The position numbers and the translations under genes are program-made. Positions 24,845 to 34,343 of a DNA stretch of 64,000 nucleotides are shown in pieces. Source of the stretch: Myxococcaceae bacterium (GTDB lineage: Bacteria; Myxococcota; UBA727; JABDBI01); contig JAECQY010000005.1 in NCBI GenBank assembly GCA_016000045.1, positions 71,248 to 135,247 on the forward strand. The letters run 5' to 3'. The notes under the pieces were generated by a model. The model saw only the letters and a program-made list of their open reading frames with translations, had not been told where the DNA came from and made no database searches. Positions within the stretch are counted from its first letter, which is position 1. Each line of letters begins with the position of its first letter.

Positions 24845-25492
24845 CTAGGCTAAGCCTAAGCGGCTCATGACTTTTTGCAAATCAGACCAAGCTTCGACTT
24901 TTTTATTCGGACTTCGTAGAAGATAAGCGGGATGATACGTTGGCATCAAATCAATGCCTTCGTACGCTTGCCACTGGCCGCGAATGGAAGACATCGCTAA
25001 TTCGCGCTTCAGCAAGCTTTGGCATGCATAGCGACCCAAACCGACAATCACCTTAGGCCGAATCAAAGCCAATTGCTGTTTCAGAAACGGCTCGCAGGCG
25101 TAGATTTCGTCTGCTTCTGGGTTTCGGTTCTCTGGAGGACGGCATTTGATCACGTTACAGATATAGACCTGCTCACGATCCAATTTCATCGCTTGAATCA
25201 TCTTCGTCAAGAGCTGGCCTGCTCGACCCACAAAAGGCAATCCTTGCTTATCCTCATCGGCTCCCGGGGCTTCTCCCACAAAAACCAATTCAGCGTGAGG
25301 GTTTCCAGCACCAAAGACAATTTGAGTCCGCGTACGGCACAACTTGCATCGTTGACAATCGCCGATTTGATTGAGACGAAGCAATTCCAGATCAGCAGGC
25401 TCTTCAGGAGACTGAACCGTGTGTGTCGGATTCAAACCCAGTTCCTGATAGAGTTTTAATCGAGTCACAAGCGTTTTTTGTAAACTTTCCAT
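24845..25492 (-). CDS. Family 4 uracil-DNA glycosylase
   Basis: Removes uracil from DNA at the first step of base-excision repair. 215 aa with the [4Fe-4S] cysteines CKLC, VIKCRPP and YACEPFL. Catalytic motif A is FVGEAPGADEDKQGLPFVGRAG and motif B is MPTYHPAYLLRSP. About 45 residues precede the conserved core. The upstream GNAT gene is 36 bases away on the same strand; a shared transcript is possible. Confidence 0.93.
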   Translation of the reverse strand: MESLQKTLVTRLKLYQELGLNPTHTVQSPEEPADLELLRLNQIGDCQRCKLCRTRTQIVFGAGNPHAELVFVGEAPGADEDKQGLPFVGRAGQLLTKMIQAMKLDREQVYICNVIKCRPPENRNPEADEIYACEPFLKQQLALIRPKVIVGLGRYACQSLLKRELAMSSIRGQWQAYEGIDLMPTYHPAYLLRSPNKKVEAWSDLQKVMSRLGLA

Positions 25493-25528
25493 TTTGATGT
25501 GGAAAATTTGACAATTTTTCGGATTAAG

Positions 25529-26140
25529 TCAAGCCGCTTTCAAACCTTGCATTCTCAGATTCGATGCAACCGAAATCAGATCTCTTTGTCTGATCCAACG
25601 TTCGCGACCCAATCGCATCAACCAAACCTGCCAGTAACGACCTTGAGCATCACAATGCCAACTCGACCGATGGGATAATCGAAAGCCTATTTGCTCATAA
25701 ACCCGCAAAGCGGCTTTGTTGAATTCTAAGACCTCTAAGATCATCTCTTGATAGCCCATTTGATGAAAAAAGTAGTCCATCAAAATCATCATGGCCGCCT
25801 TGCCGATTCCTTTGCTTCGAAATTTTGCTTCTCCAATCTCGATAAACAACTCGGCTTTTTTGCGCTCCACATCGATTTCTTTGAGGCCGATATTCCCAAT
25901 GTGTTGCCCACTCGCCTCAATCGCATACGTTTTCCTGTGGCGATCCGATAATAAAATCTCGATGTACTGATCCATCGTACGCACATCAAAGGGCAGAAGC
26001 TTTCGCTGTTCAGGGCCTGGGATCACAAAAGTCATCTCGACAATATAAGGATCGCTCAACCATTTTCGTACGCGAAAATCATCGTTTCGAACAAGACTTC
26101 TAAGACAAATTTCTAAATTATTATTAAATTTAAACCACAC
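25529..26140 (-). CDS. GNAT-family N-acetyltransferase
   Basis: A 203-aa acetyl-CoA-dependent acetyltransferase of RimJ-like type. The core includes HIGNIGLKEIDVERKKAELFIEIG, the acetyl-CoA loop KFRSKGIGKAAMMILMDYFF (Q/RxxGxG/A variant) and MILEVLEFNKAALRVYEQIGF (the N.A..Y...GF motif). The substrate is unknown; the C-terminal tail of about 40 residues is not part of the usual fold. It lies 21 bases downstream of rimO. Confidence 0.85.
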   Translation of the reverse strand: MWFKFNNNLEICLRSLVRNDDFRVRKWLSDPYIVEMTFVIPGPEQRKLLPFDVRTMDQYIEILLSDRHRKTYAIEASGQHIGNIGLKEIDVERKKAELFIEIGEAKFRSKGIGKAAMMILMDYFFHQMGYQEMILEVLEFNKAALRVYEQIGFRLSHRSSWHCDAQGRYWQVWLMRLGRERWIRQRDLISVASNLRMQGLKAA

Positions 26141-26161
26141 AATGATAACAATATCATAAAT

Positions 26162-27511
26162 CTAGATTTCATTGGGTTCGATGACTTCCCCGGCCAAATC
26201 GTAATCGTGAGCCGAATCGATTCGAACACGCACCAGCTGGCCCGGCGTCAAAGGTCTTTCGGAAGACAAATAAGTCACTCCATCGATATCAGGGGCTTGG
26301 GACCATAGTCGACCCTTCAATAACAAGGGATGCTCTTCCGAAGGACCTTCCACAATCGCTTCATGGACCTGACCAATCATCGACTTTAATTTAGCTTTAT
26401 GAATGCGGCGCTGCAGCCGCATTAATTTGTCAAAGCGAGACTTTTTCACACGATACGGAACCCGAGCATCCAGTTCAAAGGCAGCGGTTCCTTCTTCATC
26501 GGAGTACTTAAACACACCGAGTCGTTCGAATTGGATAGCAGACACGAATGCCATCAGTTTCTCAAAATCTTGCTCATCTTCTCCTGGGAATCCAACCATG
26601 ACGGTTGAGCGCAGAATTAAGTTCGGAATTCGAGCGCGGAGTTCCAGCAAGAGCTCGGTCAGCTTGCCTTGATCCTTACCACGTCGCATGCGTCGAAGAA
26701 CCTTGTCCGAGCCATGTTGAACCGGGATATCCAAATAAGGCAAAATATTGCCTCCCATGCTCAAGGCTTCCATCAGCTCTTTGCTTAAGCTGCGCGGATA
26801 GGCGTACATACACCGAACCCACTTCAGACCCTTGACTTCGTGCAAAGCGCTTAGCAACTGAGCCAGGGTGGGTTTTCCAGGCAAGTCATGACCGTAAGCG
26901 GTCAAATCCTGCGCGATGAGGCTCACCTCCACAACCCCCGAGCCTGCCAATCTTTCGGCTTCGCGTACAATATCATGGATAGGCCGGCTGCGTTGCTTGC
27001 CGCGAAGCTTCGGGATAATGCAGAATGCGCAAGCGTTATCGCAACCTTCGGCTATTTTTAAATAAGCCGTATGTTTCGGCATCGAGTTGACACGTGGTAG
27101 ATCGTAATTTGCCAAATAGCGCAATTCATGGCTAACCAGATTGCGCTTGATTTGAACGACGTCGGATACGGGGCTCAGAGCTGATTTGATTTGCGCAAAA
27201 TCCGCGGTTCCCAAAAAAGAATCCACTTCGGGCATCTCGCTTTCAAGCTCTTTCGAGTAGCGTTGAGCGAGACAACCGGTGACCACTAATTTTTGACCGG
27301 ATTTTTTTTTGATTTCAGCCATTTGCAAGATCGCATCAATCGATTCTTTTTTCGCTTCACCAATAAAAGAACACGTGTTTACGACGATCGTGTCCGACTC
27401 TTCGGCTTCCGTCACCAATTCATGACCCTCTTGCAAGGCCAGACCAATCATATGCTCAGCATCGACTCGATTTTTCGGACATCCCAATGATATAAAATGA
27501 AGTTTACTCAC
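26162..27511 (-). CDS. rimO: Ribosomal protein S12 methylthiotransferase
   Basis: Radical-SAM enzyme that adds a methylthio group to an Asp of ribosomal protein S12. 449 aa. The N-terminal UPF0004 cluster cysteines are C11 (SLGCPKNRVD), C47 (VVNTCSFI) and C80 (VTGCLAQRY). The radical-SAM cluster is CDNACAFCIIP. A TRAM domain is at the C-terminus. SLGCPKNRVDAEHM distinguishes it from MiaB (CQMN). About 90 bases separate it from the divergent fascin-like gene. Confidence 0.95.
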   Translation of the reverse strand: MSKLHFISLGCPKNRVDAEHMIGLALQEGHELVTEAEESDTIVVNTCSFIGEAKKESIDAILQMAEIKKKSGQKLVVTGCLAQRYSKELESEMPEVDSFLGTADFAQIKSALSPVSDVVQIKRNLVSHELRYLANYDLPRVNSMPKHTAYLKIAEGCDNACAFCIIPKLRGKQRSRPIHDIVREAERLAGSGVVEVSLIAQDLTAYGHDLPGKPTLAQLLSALHEVKGLKWVRCMYAYPRSLSKELMEALSMGGNILPYLDIPVQHGSDKVLRRMRRGKDQGKLTELLLELRARIPNLILRSTVMVGFPGEDEQDFEKLMAFVSAIQFERLGVFKYSDEEGTAAFELDARVPYRVKKSRFDKLMRLQRRIHKAKLKSMIGQVHEAIVEGPSEEHPLLLKGRLWSQAPDIDGVTYLSSERPLTPGQLVRVRIDSAHDYDLAGEVIEPNEI

Positions 27512-27601
27512 AGAAGCAGCGTTTAGAGCAAATAAAGCTTCTTGTCCATGTAGGCACTCTGTCGGTTTTGCGAAAGCATTGGCGCTAGACTACATCATGA
27601 C

Positions 27602-28132
27602 ATGAGAATCCTATTTTACACAACACTCGCTTTTCTAAGCATTCACGCTGAATCCATTGAACGGCCTCCCATACCACAAACACTCTACGGCATCGGGCCT
27701 CACAAAGTCAGCTTTCAAAGCATGAGCCATGAATTTTTATGCGCAGAGCACGGTGGACAGACCTACTTGATTGCCAACCGTGCGCATTTAGGCCCTTGGG
27801 AAGAATTTGAAATTCATTGCCAAAATACTTCTTGTACCAAAGTCCAGATCGCAACGATCCAGGGCTGGTGGTTAGACAACGACCTTTTAGCAAGAGCCGG
27901 AAATAAGAATCTACGTTTTGAAGGTCCTACACGTTTTCAAAAACCGACTATCCGCATTGCAACGATGTCGCTCGATCACCATTCTGACACTCGATACGCT
28001 TTACGAAATGAAGACGGAAACTATTGGGTGGTGTGTCCGGACAAAAAAATCTGCATCGGCGATAAAAAATTTCCCGGAGAATCGGCTTTATTTCAGATCA
28101 AGCCAATCATCGAGCGACACGACGAACTTTAG
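27602..28132 (+). CDS. Secreted protein with a fascin-like beta-trefoil
   Basis: 176 aa with a short Sec signal (MRILFYTTLAFLSIHA, cleavage near residue 16). The mature part contains HEFLCAEHGGQTYLIANRAHLGPWEEFEI. This matches the fascin-like/beta-trefoil signature (F..AE.GG...L.ANR...GPWE.F.I) found in eukaryotic actin-bundling proteins and in some bacterial carbohydrate-binding modules. Later units RYALRNEDGNYWVVC and LFQIKPI look like the third trefoil lobe. Four cysteines suggest an extracytoplasmic protein. It stands alone next to the end of the T2SS operon, facing it. Actin or sugar binding cannot be told apart. Confidence 0.65.
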   Translation: MRILFYTTLAFLSIHAESIERPPIPQTLYGIGPHKVSFQSMSHEFLCAEHGGQTYLIANRAHLGPWEEFEIHCQNTSCTKVQIATIQGWWLDNDLLARAGNKNLRFEGPTRFQKPTIRIATMSLDHHSDTRYALRNEDGNYWVVCPDKKICIGDKKFPGESALFQIKPIIERHDEL

Positions 28133-28148
28133 CGTTCTAAGTGCAAGG

Positions 28149-29096
28149 CTATTCTTTGCCCCACTTCGGAGTCGGCTGCATCAGGCTTCCGATCAGCGTA
28201 AAATGAACACGGCCGTCGGCTTCTTCGGCGGCTTTGATATCCGGGCTCATCTCTAAAACAGAAGCGATTTTAGGATTCGCTTTTTGAAAATCCGGTTTTA
28301 ATTTGAACCAACCCGAGCCCTTGAGAGGGCTCAATAAGATATTCTCAACCAGTTCCACATTTGCATTCACACGCGCTTCCAAATCCCCACCCGAAAGATT
28401 CAAGTCCGTGATGTGAGCTTTGCCATGCTGAAGCGAAATTTTTCCTGCAAACCGTCCAAGCACAATCTTAGGTAAAGTAAAGCCGCCTAAAGCTCCCCCA
28501 GGCAATTCGAACACACCGGGTCCAATGGACAAATTTTTGAAATCGATATTCGCTTGCCCATCGCCATCCTTGACCGGATTTTTCCCCAGATTTAAATCCG
28601 CATTCAGATTGAGCAAGCCATTCATTTTGAGATCCGTCTCCGCGTTCACCGGTCCACGAAGTTTTGCCAAATCAATCCCACGAATATTGAGCGATAGAGC
28701 AGACAATGCCCCCTCAGCTTTCAACGTCACGGATCCTGCCGCACTGCCGTCGTCGATTTTTGAATCAAAATGGATCTTCGGCTTTCCCAGTAAGGTGCTT
28801 AAAATTCCGAGACGAATTTTCAATTTAGCCAGTTTGAATTCCGCCCCCGATTCCTCGGTTTCACTGGCCATCCGGATCTGAACATCCTGCATCGCAATAC
28901 CCGAAAGACGCCAAAGCGATAACTCGCCAACCATCACTTGAGGAGGAGTTTGAAAACGAGTACCCTGCTGCTCACCGGACAAAGCATGCAGAATCTGCTC
29001 CTCAAGCAAAAAACGAAACGAATCAATCGGAAAAGTCAGATACATCGAGACAAGAAACACCCATCCCAGAAACGACACATAAAGAACTTTTTTCAT
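28149..29096 (-). CDS. gspN: Type II secretion system protein N
   Basis: 315 aa. One N-terminal membrane anchor (VSFLGWVFLVSMYLTFPID) is followed by an AsmA-like, beta-rich periplasmic domain made of repeats of the type LKAEGALSALSLNIRGIDL, fitting the delta-proteobacterial GspN family. It is last in the gsp operon, one base after gspM (adjacent). GspN is absent from many T2SSs and its exact job is unclear. Confidence 0.8.
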   Translation of the reverse strand: MKKVLYVSFLGWVFLVSMYLTFPIDSFRFLLEEQILHALSGEQQGTRFQTPPQVMVGELSLWRLSGIAMQDVQIRMASETEESGAEFKLAKLKIRLGILSTLLGKPKIHFDSKIDDGSAAGSVTLKAEGALSALSLNIRGIDLAKLRGPVNAETDLKMNGLLNLNADLNLGKNPVKDGDGQANIDFKNLSIGPGVFELPGGALGGFTLPKIVLGRFAGKISLQHGKAHITDLNLSGGDLEARVNANVELVENILLSPLKGSGWFKLKPDFQKANPKIASVLEMSPDIKAAEEADGRVHFTLIGSLMQPTPKWGKE

Positions 29097-29657
29097 TTAT
29101 TCTGCCTTCCAGGTTGAGACCGTAAGCTGTACATCCAGTAAATCCGGAGAATCGAAACGGGCTTTAACCTGAAGCCGAGTAATCTTGACCAACTCATTCC
29201 CCGATGAATGTTCTAATTCTTCCAAAAAAGCCGTTAGTCTATCCATCGATAATTCTTTGACCGTCACCACAACGCTGATCTGGGTAAGGTTTGAATGGGC
29301 CAATGGCTCACGCCTCTCATTCAAATCGTTCACCTTGAGGTCCAATCGCGTCGCGGCATTTTGCACCAAAGTAAAGAGGGCAACTTGGTTCGAACGAATT
29401 TTTGCCTCTCTTTTTTGTTGTTCATCTTTTATCTGTTGGTATTTCGTGGCCAACTCTGTGATTTGCCTCATTTCCTGATCCAATTGCCGGATTCTTTGCT
29501 GGCGAGCTGAAATGGAGCTTAAACAACACCCGATAATCAAAACAACAATCATCAAAAAAAACAGACCGATTAGACCGGCGACACGCTTCTTATGCTGATC
29601 GTTAAGGGCCTGAAATCGATCCCAGAGTACTTCAAGTCTCATTGAGAAGCCCCACAA
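29097..29657 (-). CDS. gspM: Type II secretion system protein M
   Basis: 186 aa. A short cytoplasmic start, one membrane helix (VAGLIGLFFLMIVVLIIGCCLSS), a coiled coil (RQQRIRQLDQEMRQITELATKYQQIKDEQQKRE), then a small ferredoxin-like periplasmic domain. It partners GspL in the inner-membrane platform. The start overlaps the gspL end by 19 bases. Confidence 0.85.
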   Translation of the reverse strand: MWGFSMRLEVLWDRFQALNDQHKKRVAGLIGLFFLMIVVLIIGCCLSSISARQQRIRQLDQEMRQITELATKYQQIKDEQQKREAKIRSNQVALFTLVQNAATRLDLKVNDLNERREPLAHSNLTQISVVVTVKELSMDRLTAFLEELEHSSGNELVKITRLQVKARFDSPDLLDVQLTVSTWKAE

Positions 29658-30964
29658 TCATAGTCCATGGATATTTGAAAATGCACACCGGATTCTCCCT
29701 GACGCGCCCGACCCTTCTCTACCTTTTTAAAACAAGGAACCTGACTCAGCGTCGAGACGATCTGATCGACAGACTCAAAGTCGGCTGTATTCCCAGACAT
29801 ACGAACACCCTTGTTCCCAATATCCAACTCACTTAATTTTAGCTTCAGATTTGGGGGGATCGCATTGGAAACCTCAACATAGATATCCAAGGCACTTTTA
29901 TCCGGAATTTTGTCTTGTTTGTCTTGGGCCAGCATTTTTTTCATGGGGCCCAGGCAAGGATTGGCCCCCGTTACTTTTTCACACAGCTTTGCTTCTCGTT
30001 CGAGGAACGCATCGATTCGAGCACTCAAAAAGTAACGGCGCGTTCCATAGTTCACCACGATCAAACTGAGCAAGATCAAAGCCCAGATGCCCAGTTTTTG
30101 ATTGCGACTTGAAACCAGTCGAACAGGAGAGGTAAAAGCAAATTCTTCTTTTCGCAGATTGAAGCGATTGAGTTTCTCGCGCGGAGTGCTGCCAATCAGC
30201 GCGTAGCTTAAAGCAAGAGCCAACACAGGAGAAAGACCCAACGGCCTGAGGATTTGACACGGGACTTTCAAACGCTCTGAGAACTCCGCCTCAACCCCGT
30301 CTGCCAAAGCCCCTCCGCCTGTCAAATAGATCTGAGAAATCGGCTCATCCAAAGAAAGCATGGTCTGCTTGATCTCCCGAAGAACGGAAGAGCGGTCTGA
30401 TTTTCCAATGGAGCGCGCGATTCGGATTCTTCTGGAGTCGCCCACGCAGACCGTGCAGGTTTTATCTCCCATATCCACAACAGCCGCCACTCCAGAAACG
30501 GGTTGCGCCATTTTGAGCAACTCAAACAAAGCAGCCGATTTGATGGTTAAAATGTTTGGATTCACTTGGAACGTGTTCAACAAATCCAAATAGTTTCGAA
30601 TCGTTTCTCGCTTAGCAAAGCCCGCGAGAATGGACTGCTGAGGATCTTCTTTTTGGCTGGCCAAGAACCATGAAATCATCAAATCATCGATTTCAAGGGG
30701 CAGGTGCGCATCCATCAACCCTCCCAAAATGCCACCTATTTTTTTAGCATTTGAGAACGGCACGTCCAAAGCTCGAATCTGAGCATCCACTCCTGAAATG
30801 CCACTCACCACAAAGTTTTGTTGGAAAGATTCATGGACACTCAGTTGCTGAAGGGCCTCTGGAGAATTAGGAATTTCAAAAGTCTCTTTGACCTCTCGAC
30901 CTTCCAAACAAACAACCTTGATCGAATGGCTGCCTAAATCGAATCCTATCACCTGTTTCGCCAT
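29639..30964 (-). CDS. gspL: Type II secretion system protein L
   Basis: 441 aa. The cytoplasmic PilM-like actin-fold domain starts MAKQVIGFDLGSHSIKVV and includes GVAAVVDMGDKTCTVCV and QIYLTGGGALADG. There is one membrane helix at about 290-310 (KLGIWALILLSLIVVNYGT), then a periplasmic ferredoxin-like domain that would pair with GspM. It links the GspE ATPase to the membrane platform. One base separates it from gspK. Confidence 0.88.
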   Translation of the reverse strand: MAKQVIGFDLGSHSIKVVCLEGREVKETFEIPNSPEALQQLSVHESFQQNFVVSGISGVDAQIRALDVPFSNAKKIGGILGGLMDAHLPLEIDDLMISWFLASQKEDPQQSILAGFAKRETIRNYLDLLNTFQVNPNILTIKSAALFELLKMAQPVSGVAAVVDMGDKTCTVCVGDSRRIRIARSIGKSDRSSVLREIKQTMLSLDEPISQIYLTGGGALADGVEAEFSERLKVPCQILRPLGLSPVLALALSYALIGSTPREKLNRFNLRKEEFAFTSPVRLVSSRNQKLGIWALILLSLIVVNYGTRRYFLSARIDAFLEREAKLCEKVTGANPCLGPMKKMLAQDKQDKIPDKSALDIYVEVSNAIPPNLKLKLSELDIGNKGVRMSGNTADFESVDQIVSTLSQVPCFKKVEKGRARQGESGVHFQISMDYDCGASQ

Positions 30965-30965
30965 A

Positions 30966-32189
30966 TTATTGAGCCCTAAAGTAGTAACGCTTCTGATCGC
31001 CTTTATAAACCCGTGTGGTCAGAGTCAGTGTTCGGCTAACCCCATTGATCGTCGCTTGGCTTTTTAGCGTAAAATACTTCGATTCCACACCCAAAATCTC
31101 CTGGCACATTTTATCATTAATCGACAGGGGTAATGCTTTGAGAAATTTCATAAAACCCACGGGGCTCACCGGGCCTCCACCGGTAGATTTGTACTGCATC
31201 CATTGCTGAGCCGCAGAATCAACCCAAGTCTGTGTTTGAAGATTAGGGTCCTGGTCATTGCTCGCGCAATACCGAATCAAAGCCTGCACAACCGGTTCTT
31301 GAGCGGACAAGATATTCACTTTGTTGTCATCTCCATAGATCGTCAGTGCCGGGGAAAATGCTTCAAAATGCCGATCCGAGAAGCCCGGGACTAAATTGAG
31401 CTCACTCAAACTATCGAAATAGGCATTTTTAGGCCTAAGGTCTTTCATCGATGCATACTGATCTCGTTCCGAGCCCCCAAAAGGTTGCCCCCAATCGCTG
31501 GGTGTCGCATAAGGATTAATTCGAAGCTCATCCTCATCGATGTAGTCATAGATATTGGCAATTAAATCGGCTCGATTCACTTTTTTAAAAAGTAAGTCTT
31601 GGTGGCGATTTGAAAAAAGAGAAGCGACCAGTTTTCGAACTTTTGAACGATTCTCTGCTTTGGTCCAGTTTGCCAGGGATATCTTGCTCTCTTCATCTTC
31701 CACGGAAACCGAGAAAGCTCCCTCAAAAGATCCGAATCCACCTTCCGGCGGGATAAACACTCCGTGATCTTCCTGGATTTTCTGCTTTTCTGCTTTGCGT
31801 TTTTTGACTGCTTCGCTCACATCGATCCCAAGCGTTGTCTGAAGCTCTCCTGAAACCAAATTTCCAAACAAGCTGCTGTCAATCGATAACATCTCCCAAA
31901 TCGTCTGTTTGGGTATTGGCACTCCCATCGCCGCAAATTGCGTAAAATACGGTTGAATAGCGCTTTGAATCGTTAAAAAGAGGCCGGAGATGTTTAAGCC
32001 GCCTTCCGCGAGGGCTTGTGCCTTTAAAGCATCTCGTTGTCGCAGAGCAATCTGGTATTCGGACTGCTGCTCAACCATTAAGTCGGTCACCACCGCAGAG
32101 ATCAAGGCGAGGGAGGTCACCACCAAAAGCAGCGCCATTCCACGGACTCTCAATTGCCGCTTCCCAGGAAGATGGGCTTGTCCAACCAT
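30966..32189 (-). CDS. gspK: Type II secretion minor pseudopilin K
   Basis: 407 aa. The prepilin segment is R-G|MALLLVVTSLALISAVV after a 17-residue basic leader, followed by the large GspK alpha-domain (helix-hairpin-type region ...DYIDEDELRINPYA). It lacks the common Glu at +5, as usual for GspK, which caps the pseudopilus tip. It starts 40 bases inside gspJ. Confidence 0.9.
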   Translation of the reverse strand: MVGQAHLPGKRQLRVRGMALLLVVTSLALISAVVTDLMVEQQSEYQIALRQRDALKAQALAEGGLNISGLFLTIQSAIQPYFTQFAAMGVPIPKQTIWEMLSIDSSLFGNLVSGELQTTLGIDVSEAVKKRKAEKQKIQEDHGVFIPPEGGFGSFEGAFSVSVEDEESKISLANWTKAENRSKVRKLVASLFSNRHQDLLFKKVNRADLIANIYDYIDEDELRINPYATPSDWGQPFGGSERDQYASMKDLRPKNAYFDSLSELNLVPGFSDRHFEAFSPALTIYGDDNKVNILSAQEPVVQALIRYCASNDQDPNLQTQTWVDSAAQQWMQYKSTGGGPVSPVGFMKFLKALPLSINDKMCQEILGVESKYFTLKSQATINGVSRTLTLTTRVYKGDQKRYYFRAQ

Positions 32190-32785
32190 ACTTCAACCTC
32201 CGTTGTCATTCTTTCTACATCGTCTTCGTTCAATCGTGCACTCAACTCGACTTGAATGCGCGTTGGAAGAGACGCCGTCTGAATCGGTTGCCCTTCTGTT
32301 TGCCACAGACTGTCCCAAGCCAAAGTATTCGAGTTCCAATATTTCAACTGAATTTTCTCAATTCCCGGACAAACGAGTTTGGCTCGATTCTCTTGCCAAA
32401 GCGTCTTGCCCGGATTGAACCGCTCGCTGCGAAGCAAATTTCCATCTTTCACAAAATAGCTAATCTCACGCTCACCGCTTTCCTGCGCATCCTGCCGGTG
32501 AGTGTAGCCGCCAAAAGCCACAAATGAGATTCGGTTTTTATCTCCGCGAAATTGGGTATCCACCACTAAGTTCGTCATATTTCGATTGGCACTGATGTAA
32601 GCCATACTGAGCTCTGAGCTCAATCGAGCCAAAGCCTGACGAATCAGATGATGCCGCTCGGAAATTGAAATCGCTTTCTCAGACACGTGCAAGGCGGAAT
32701 TGAGGCTTGAAAGTAAGATCACTCCCATGAACCCTAAGATGGCCGCTGCAATCAATATTTCGATCAAGCTAAAGCCTCGTTTCAT
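32150..32785 (-). CDS. gspJ: Type II secretion minor pseudopilin J
   Basis: 211 aa. Prepilin peptide MKRG|FSLIEILIAAAILG with Glu at +5, then the globular domain with SERHHLIRQALARLSSELSMAYI, typical of GspJ. It forms the pseudopilus tip with GspI and GspK. Overlaps gspI by 4 bases. Confidence 0.9.
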   Translation of the reverse strand: MKRGFSLIEILIAAAILGFMGVILLSSLNSALHVSEKAISISERHHLIRQALARLSSELSMAYISANRNMTNLVVDTQFRGDKNRISFVAFGGYTHRQDAQESGEREISYFVKDGNLLRSERFNPGKTLWQENRAKLVCPGIEKIQLKYWNSNTLAWDSLWQTEGQPIQTASLPTRIQVELSARLNEDDVERMTTEVEVWLDKPIFLGSGN

Positions 32786-33387
32786 GGACGACGCATCTCC
32801 GGCGAGTTCAGCTGAGTCGAAAGCAGCGAGGCTAAATCGGCCAATGGCTTTGGATCCACGACGTGAGTGACGATTTTTAGGTCTTCAGCAACACCTTGTT
32901 CTTGCCAACGTACAATCAAAACCAATTCTCGTATCGAATCTCCCAGCGTATTCGAAATCAAGCCAAAGAACGGAGCGAGCATATTGGCATTTAAATCAAG
33001 CCCAGCCATGGGGTTGCCTTGATTTGACTCGGGATTCACCTGGGCCTTCATGGCTTTGTTAATAGCCTCTGGACTGGGTGGAGGCATATTAAATCGAAGT
33101 CCGTGGCACTCCCAACGAAAGTCTCGATATCCTTCTCCCTCAAAAGTCCCGCTGTTTTCATAGTCACCAATGGCAAAACCCTTCTTCAACAGATCGTACT
33201 TACAATCAATCAGTTGTTTTCGAGCTAACTGCGTCGCAATATTCAAAGAACGCCCCTTGGCTGCTAGTTTCATGGACCGAGCTTGAGCGTCGAACAAGTA
33301 AAGCAATGCCATCCCCATAATCGCCATGGCAATCATGACTTCCAGCAATGAAAACCCTGAAACCTTTGAACGGCTAAGATTCTTCAA
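32782..33387 (-). CDS. gspI: Type II secretion minor pseudopilin I
   Basis: 201 aa, longer than the usual 120-130. Leader KVSG|FSLLEVMIAMAIMGMALLYLF, then ARSMKLAAKGRSLNIATQLARKQLID as in GspI. The extra length includes a Pro/Asn-rich insert (about residues 95-135). Overlaps gspH by 14 bases. Confidence 0.88.
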   Translation of the reverse strand: MKNLSRSKVSGFSLLEVMIAMAIMGMALLYLFDAQARSMKLAAKGRSLNIATQLARKQLIDCKYDLLKKGFAIGDYENSGTFEGEGYRDFRWECHGLRFNMPPPSPEAINKAMKAQVNPESNQGNPMAGLDLNANMLAPFFGLISNTLGDSIRELVLIVRWQEQGVAEDLKIVTHVVDPKPLADLASLLSTQLNSPEMRRP

Positions 33388-33976
33388 TCGGCAACTCTTG
33401 ATCTTCTATCATCACAGAACCTGTCAACGGTTCGACAATGAGGTTATAAAGGCGCTTGGCATCCGGATCATCCGCCAAAATAATCTGTGCGGATTCCGTA
33501 TACCCATCAGGAAAGAAATAAAGCGCTACGTGCCCCGCGCTCTCCCGTTTCTCAAAGTGCTCGATCCAGATGCTTTTAAAGAAAACATCGTCTTTCAAGC
33601 TCTGTACCTTTCCTAGTTCATCTTCAACAGGCTTGAATTCAGGCTTTTTGATGGCTTGCCCCATCTCGCGAGCCTCGCGTTCTTCTTCCTCATCTTGTTC
33701 TTTGCTTTTGGATCTCACCCAATCCGATGATTCTTCCACCCAGTAAGAGCGATTATCCAGATCAAAAACAATTCGGCAGGTCTTTCCCGAAAGACCGGCG
33801 CGCGAATAGGTGTCGCGAATCAAAGCTTGAACCTCAATCGCAGAACGCTTCAAACGGCTTCCGGTCACGGACCTCAAGGTAGGAACGGCAATGGCGGCGA
33901 ATACACCCACCAAAAGCAACACAACCATCATTTCGATCAGCGAAAATCCGCGTTTATTGTTCCCAATTGCCAACAT
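33374..33976 (-). CDS. gspH: Type II secretion minor pseudopilin H
   Basis: 200 aa. Prepilin segment NNKRG|FSLIEMMVVLLLVGVFAAIAVP, then a GspH/FimT beta-sheet domain. A highly charged insert rich in Glu, Lys and Arg (about residues 84-115, around EQDEEEEREAREMGQ) is unusual. Start overlaps gspG by 23 bases. Confidence 0.88.
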   Translation of the reverse strand: MLAIGNNKRGFSLIEMMVVLLLVGVFAAIAVPTLRSVTGSRLKRSAIEVQALIRDTYSRAGLSGKTCRIVFDLDNRSYWVEESSDWVRSKSKEQDEEEEREAREMGQAIKKPEFKPVEDELGKVQSLKDDVFFKSIWIEHFEKRESAGHVALYFFPDGYTESAQIILADDPDAKRLYNLIVEPLTGSVMIEDQELPIEES

Positions 33977-34328
33977 CGTCTTCCGTATCGGCTAAACCAT
34001 CGAGTCCATACGAACGCACATCGCAGCCTTTGGGATGGTGAACACCGGGGCAAACAAAGGTGTACTCATTCCCCCATGGATCAACCGGTTCTTTTTCAAT
34101 GTCACCATTCGAGATAAGACTTTCCCAGCTGCTGGGTTCTTTTCTTCGTTCAGCTTTATACATGATCAATTTTTGTGCCAAAGCATTGGCTTCGGCCTGA
34201 GCTGCTTTGACCTGCCCTTTCTTCAATTGACCAAAAGTAGCGACTGCAATCCCAGCTACGATGATGCCGATCAGCATCATCACAATCATGATTTCAATTA
34301 ACGAAAATCCTTTCAAACCTGATTTCAT
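33954..34328 (-). CDS. gspG: Type II secretion major pseudopilin G
   Basis: 124 aa. Prepilin peptide MKSGLKG|FSLIEIMIVMMLIGIIVAG. EPVDPWGNEYTFVCPG and the calcium-site C-terminus YGLDGLADTEDDVGNWEQ are diagnostic. Builds the pseudopilus that pushes substrates through the secretin. Processing needs a GspO peptidase, which is not in this window. Confidence 0.95.
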   Translation of the reverse strand: MKSGLKGFSLIEIMIVMMLIGIIVAGIAVATFGQLKKGQVKAAQAEANALAQKLIMYKAERRKEPSSWESLISNGDIEKEPVDPWGNEYTFVCPGVHHPKGCDVRSYGLDGLADTEDDVGNWEQ

Positions 34329-34343
34329 ACCTTTTGTCTCTCC

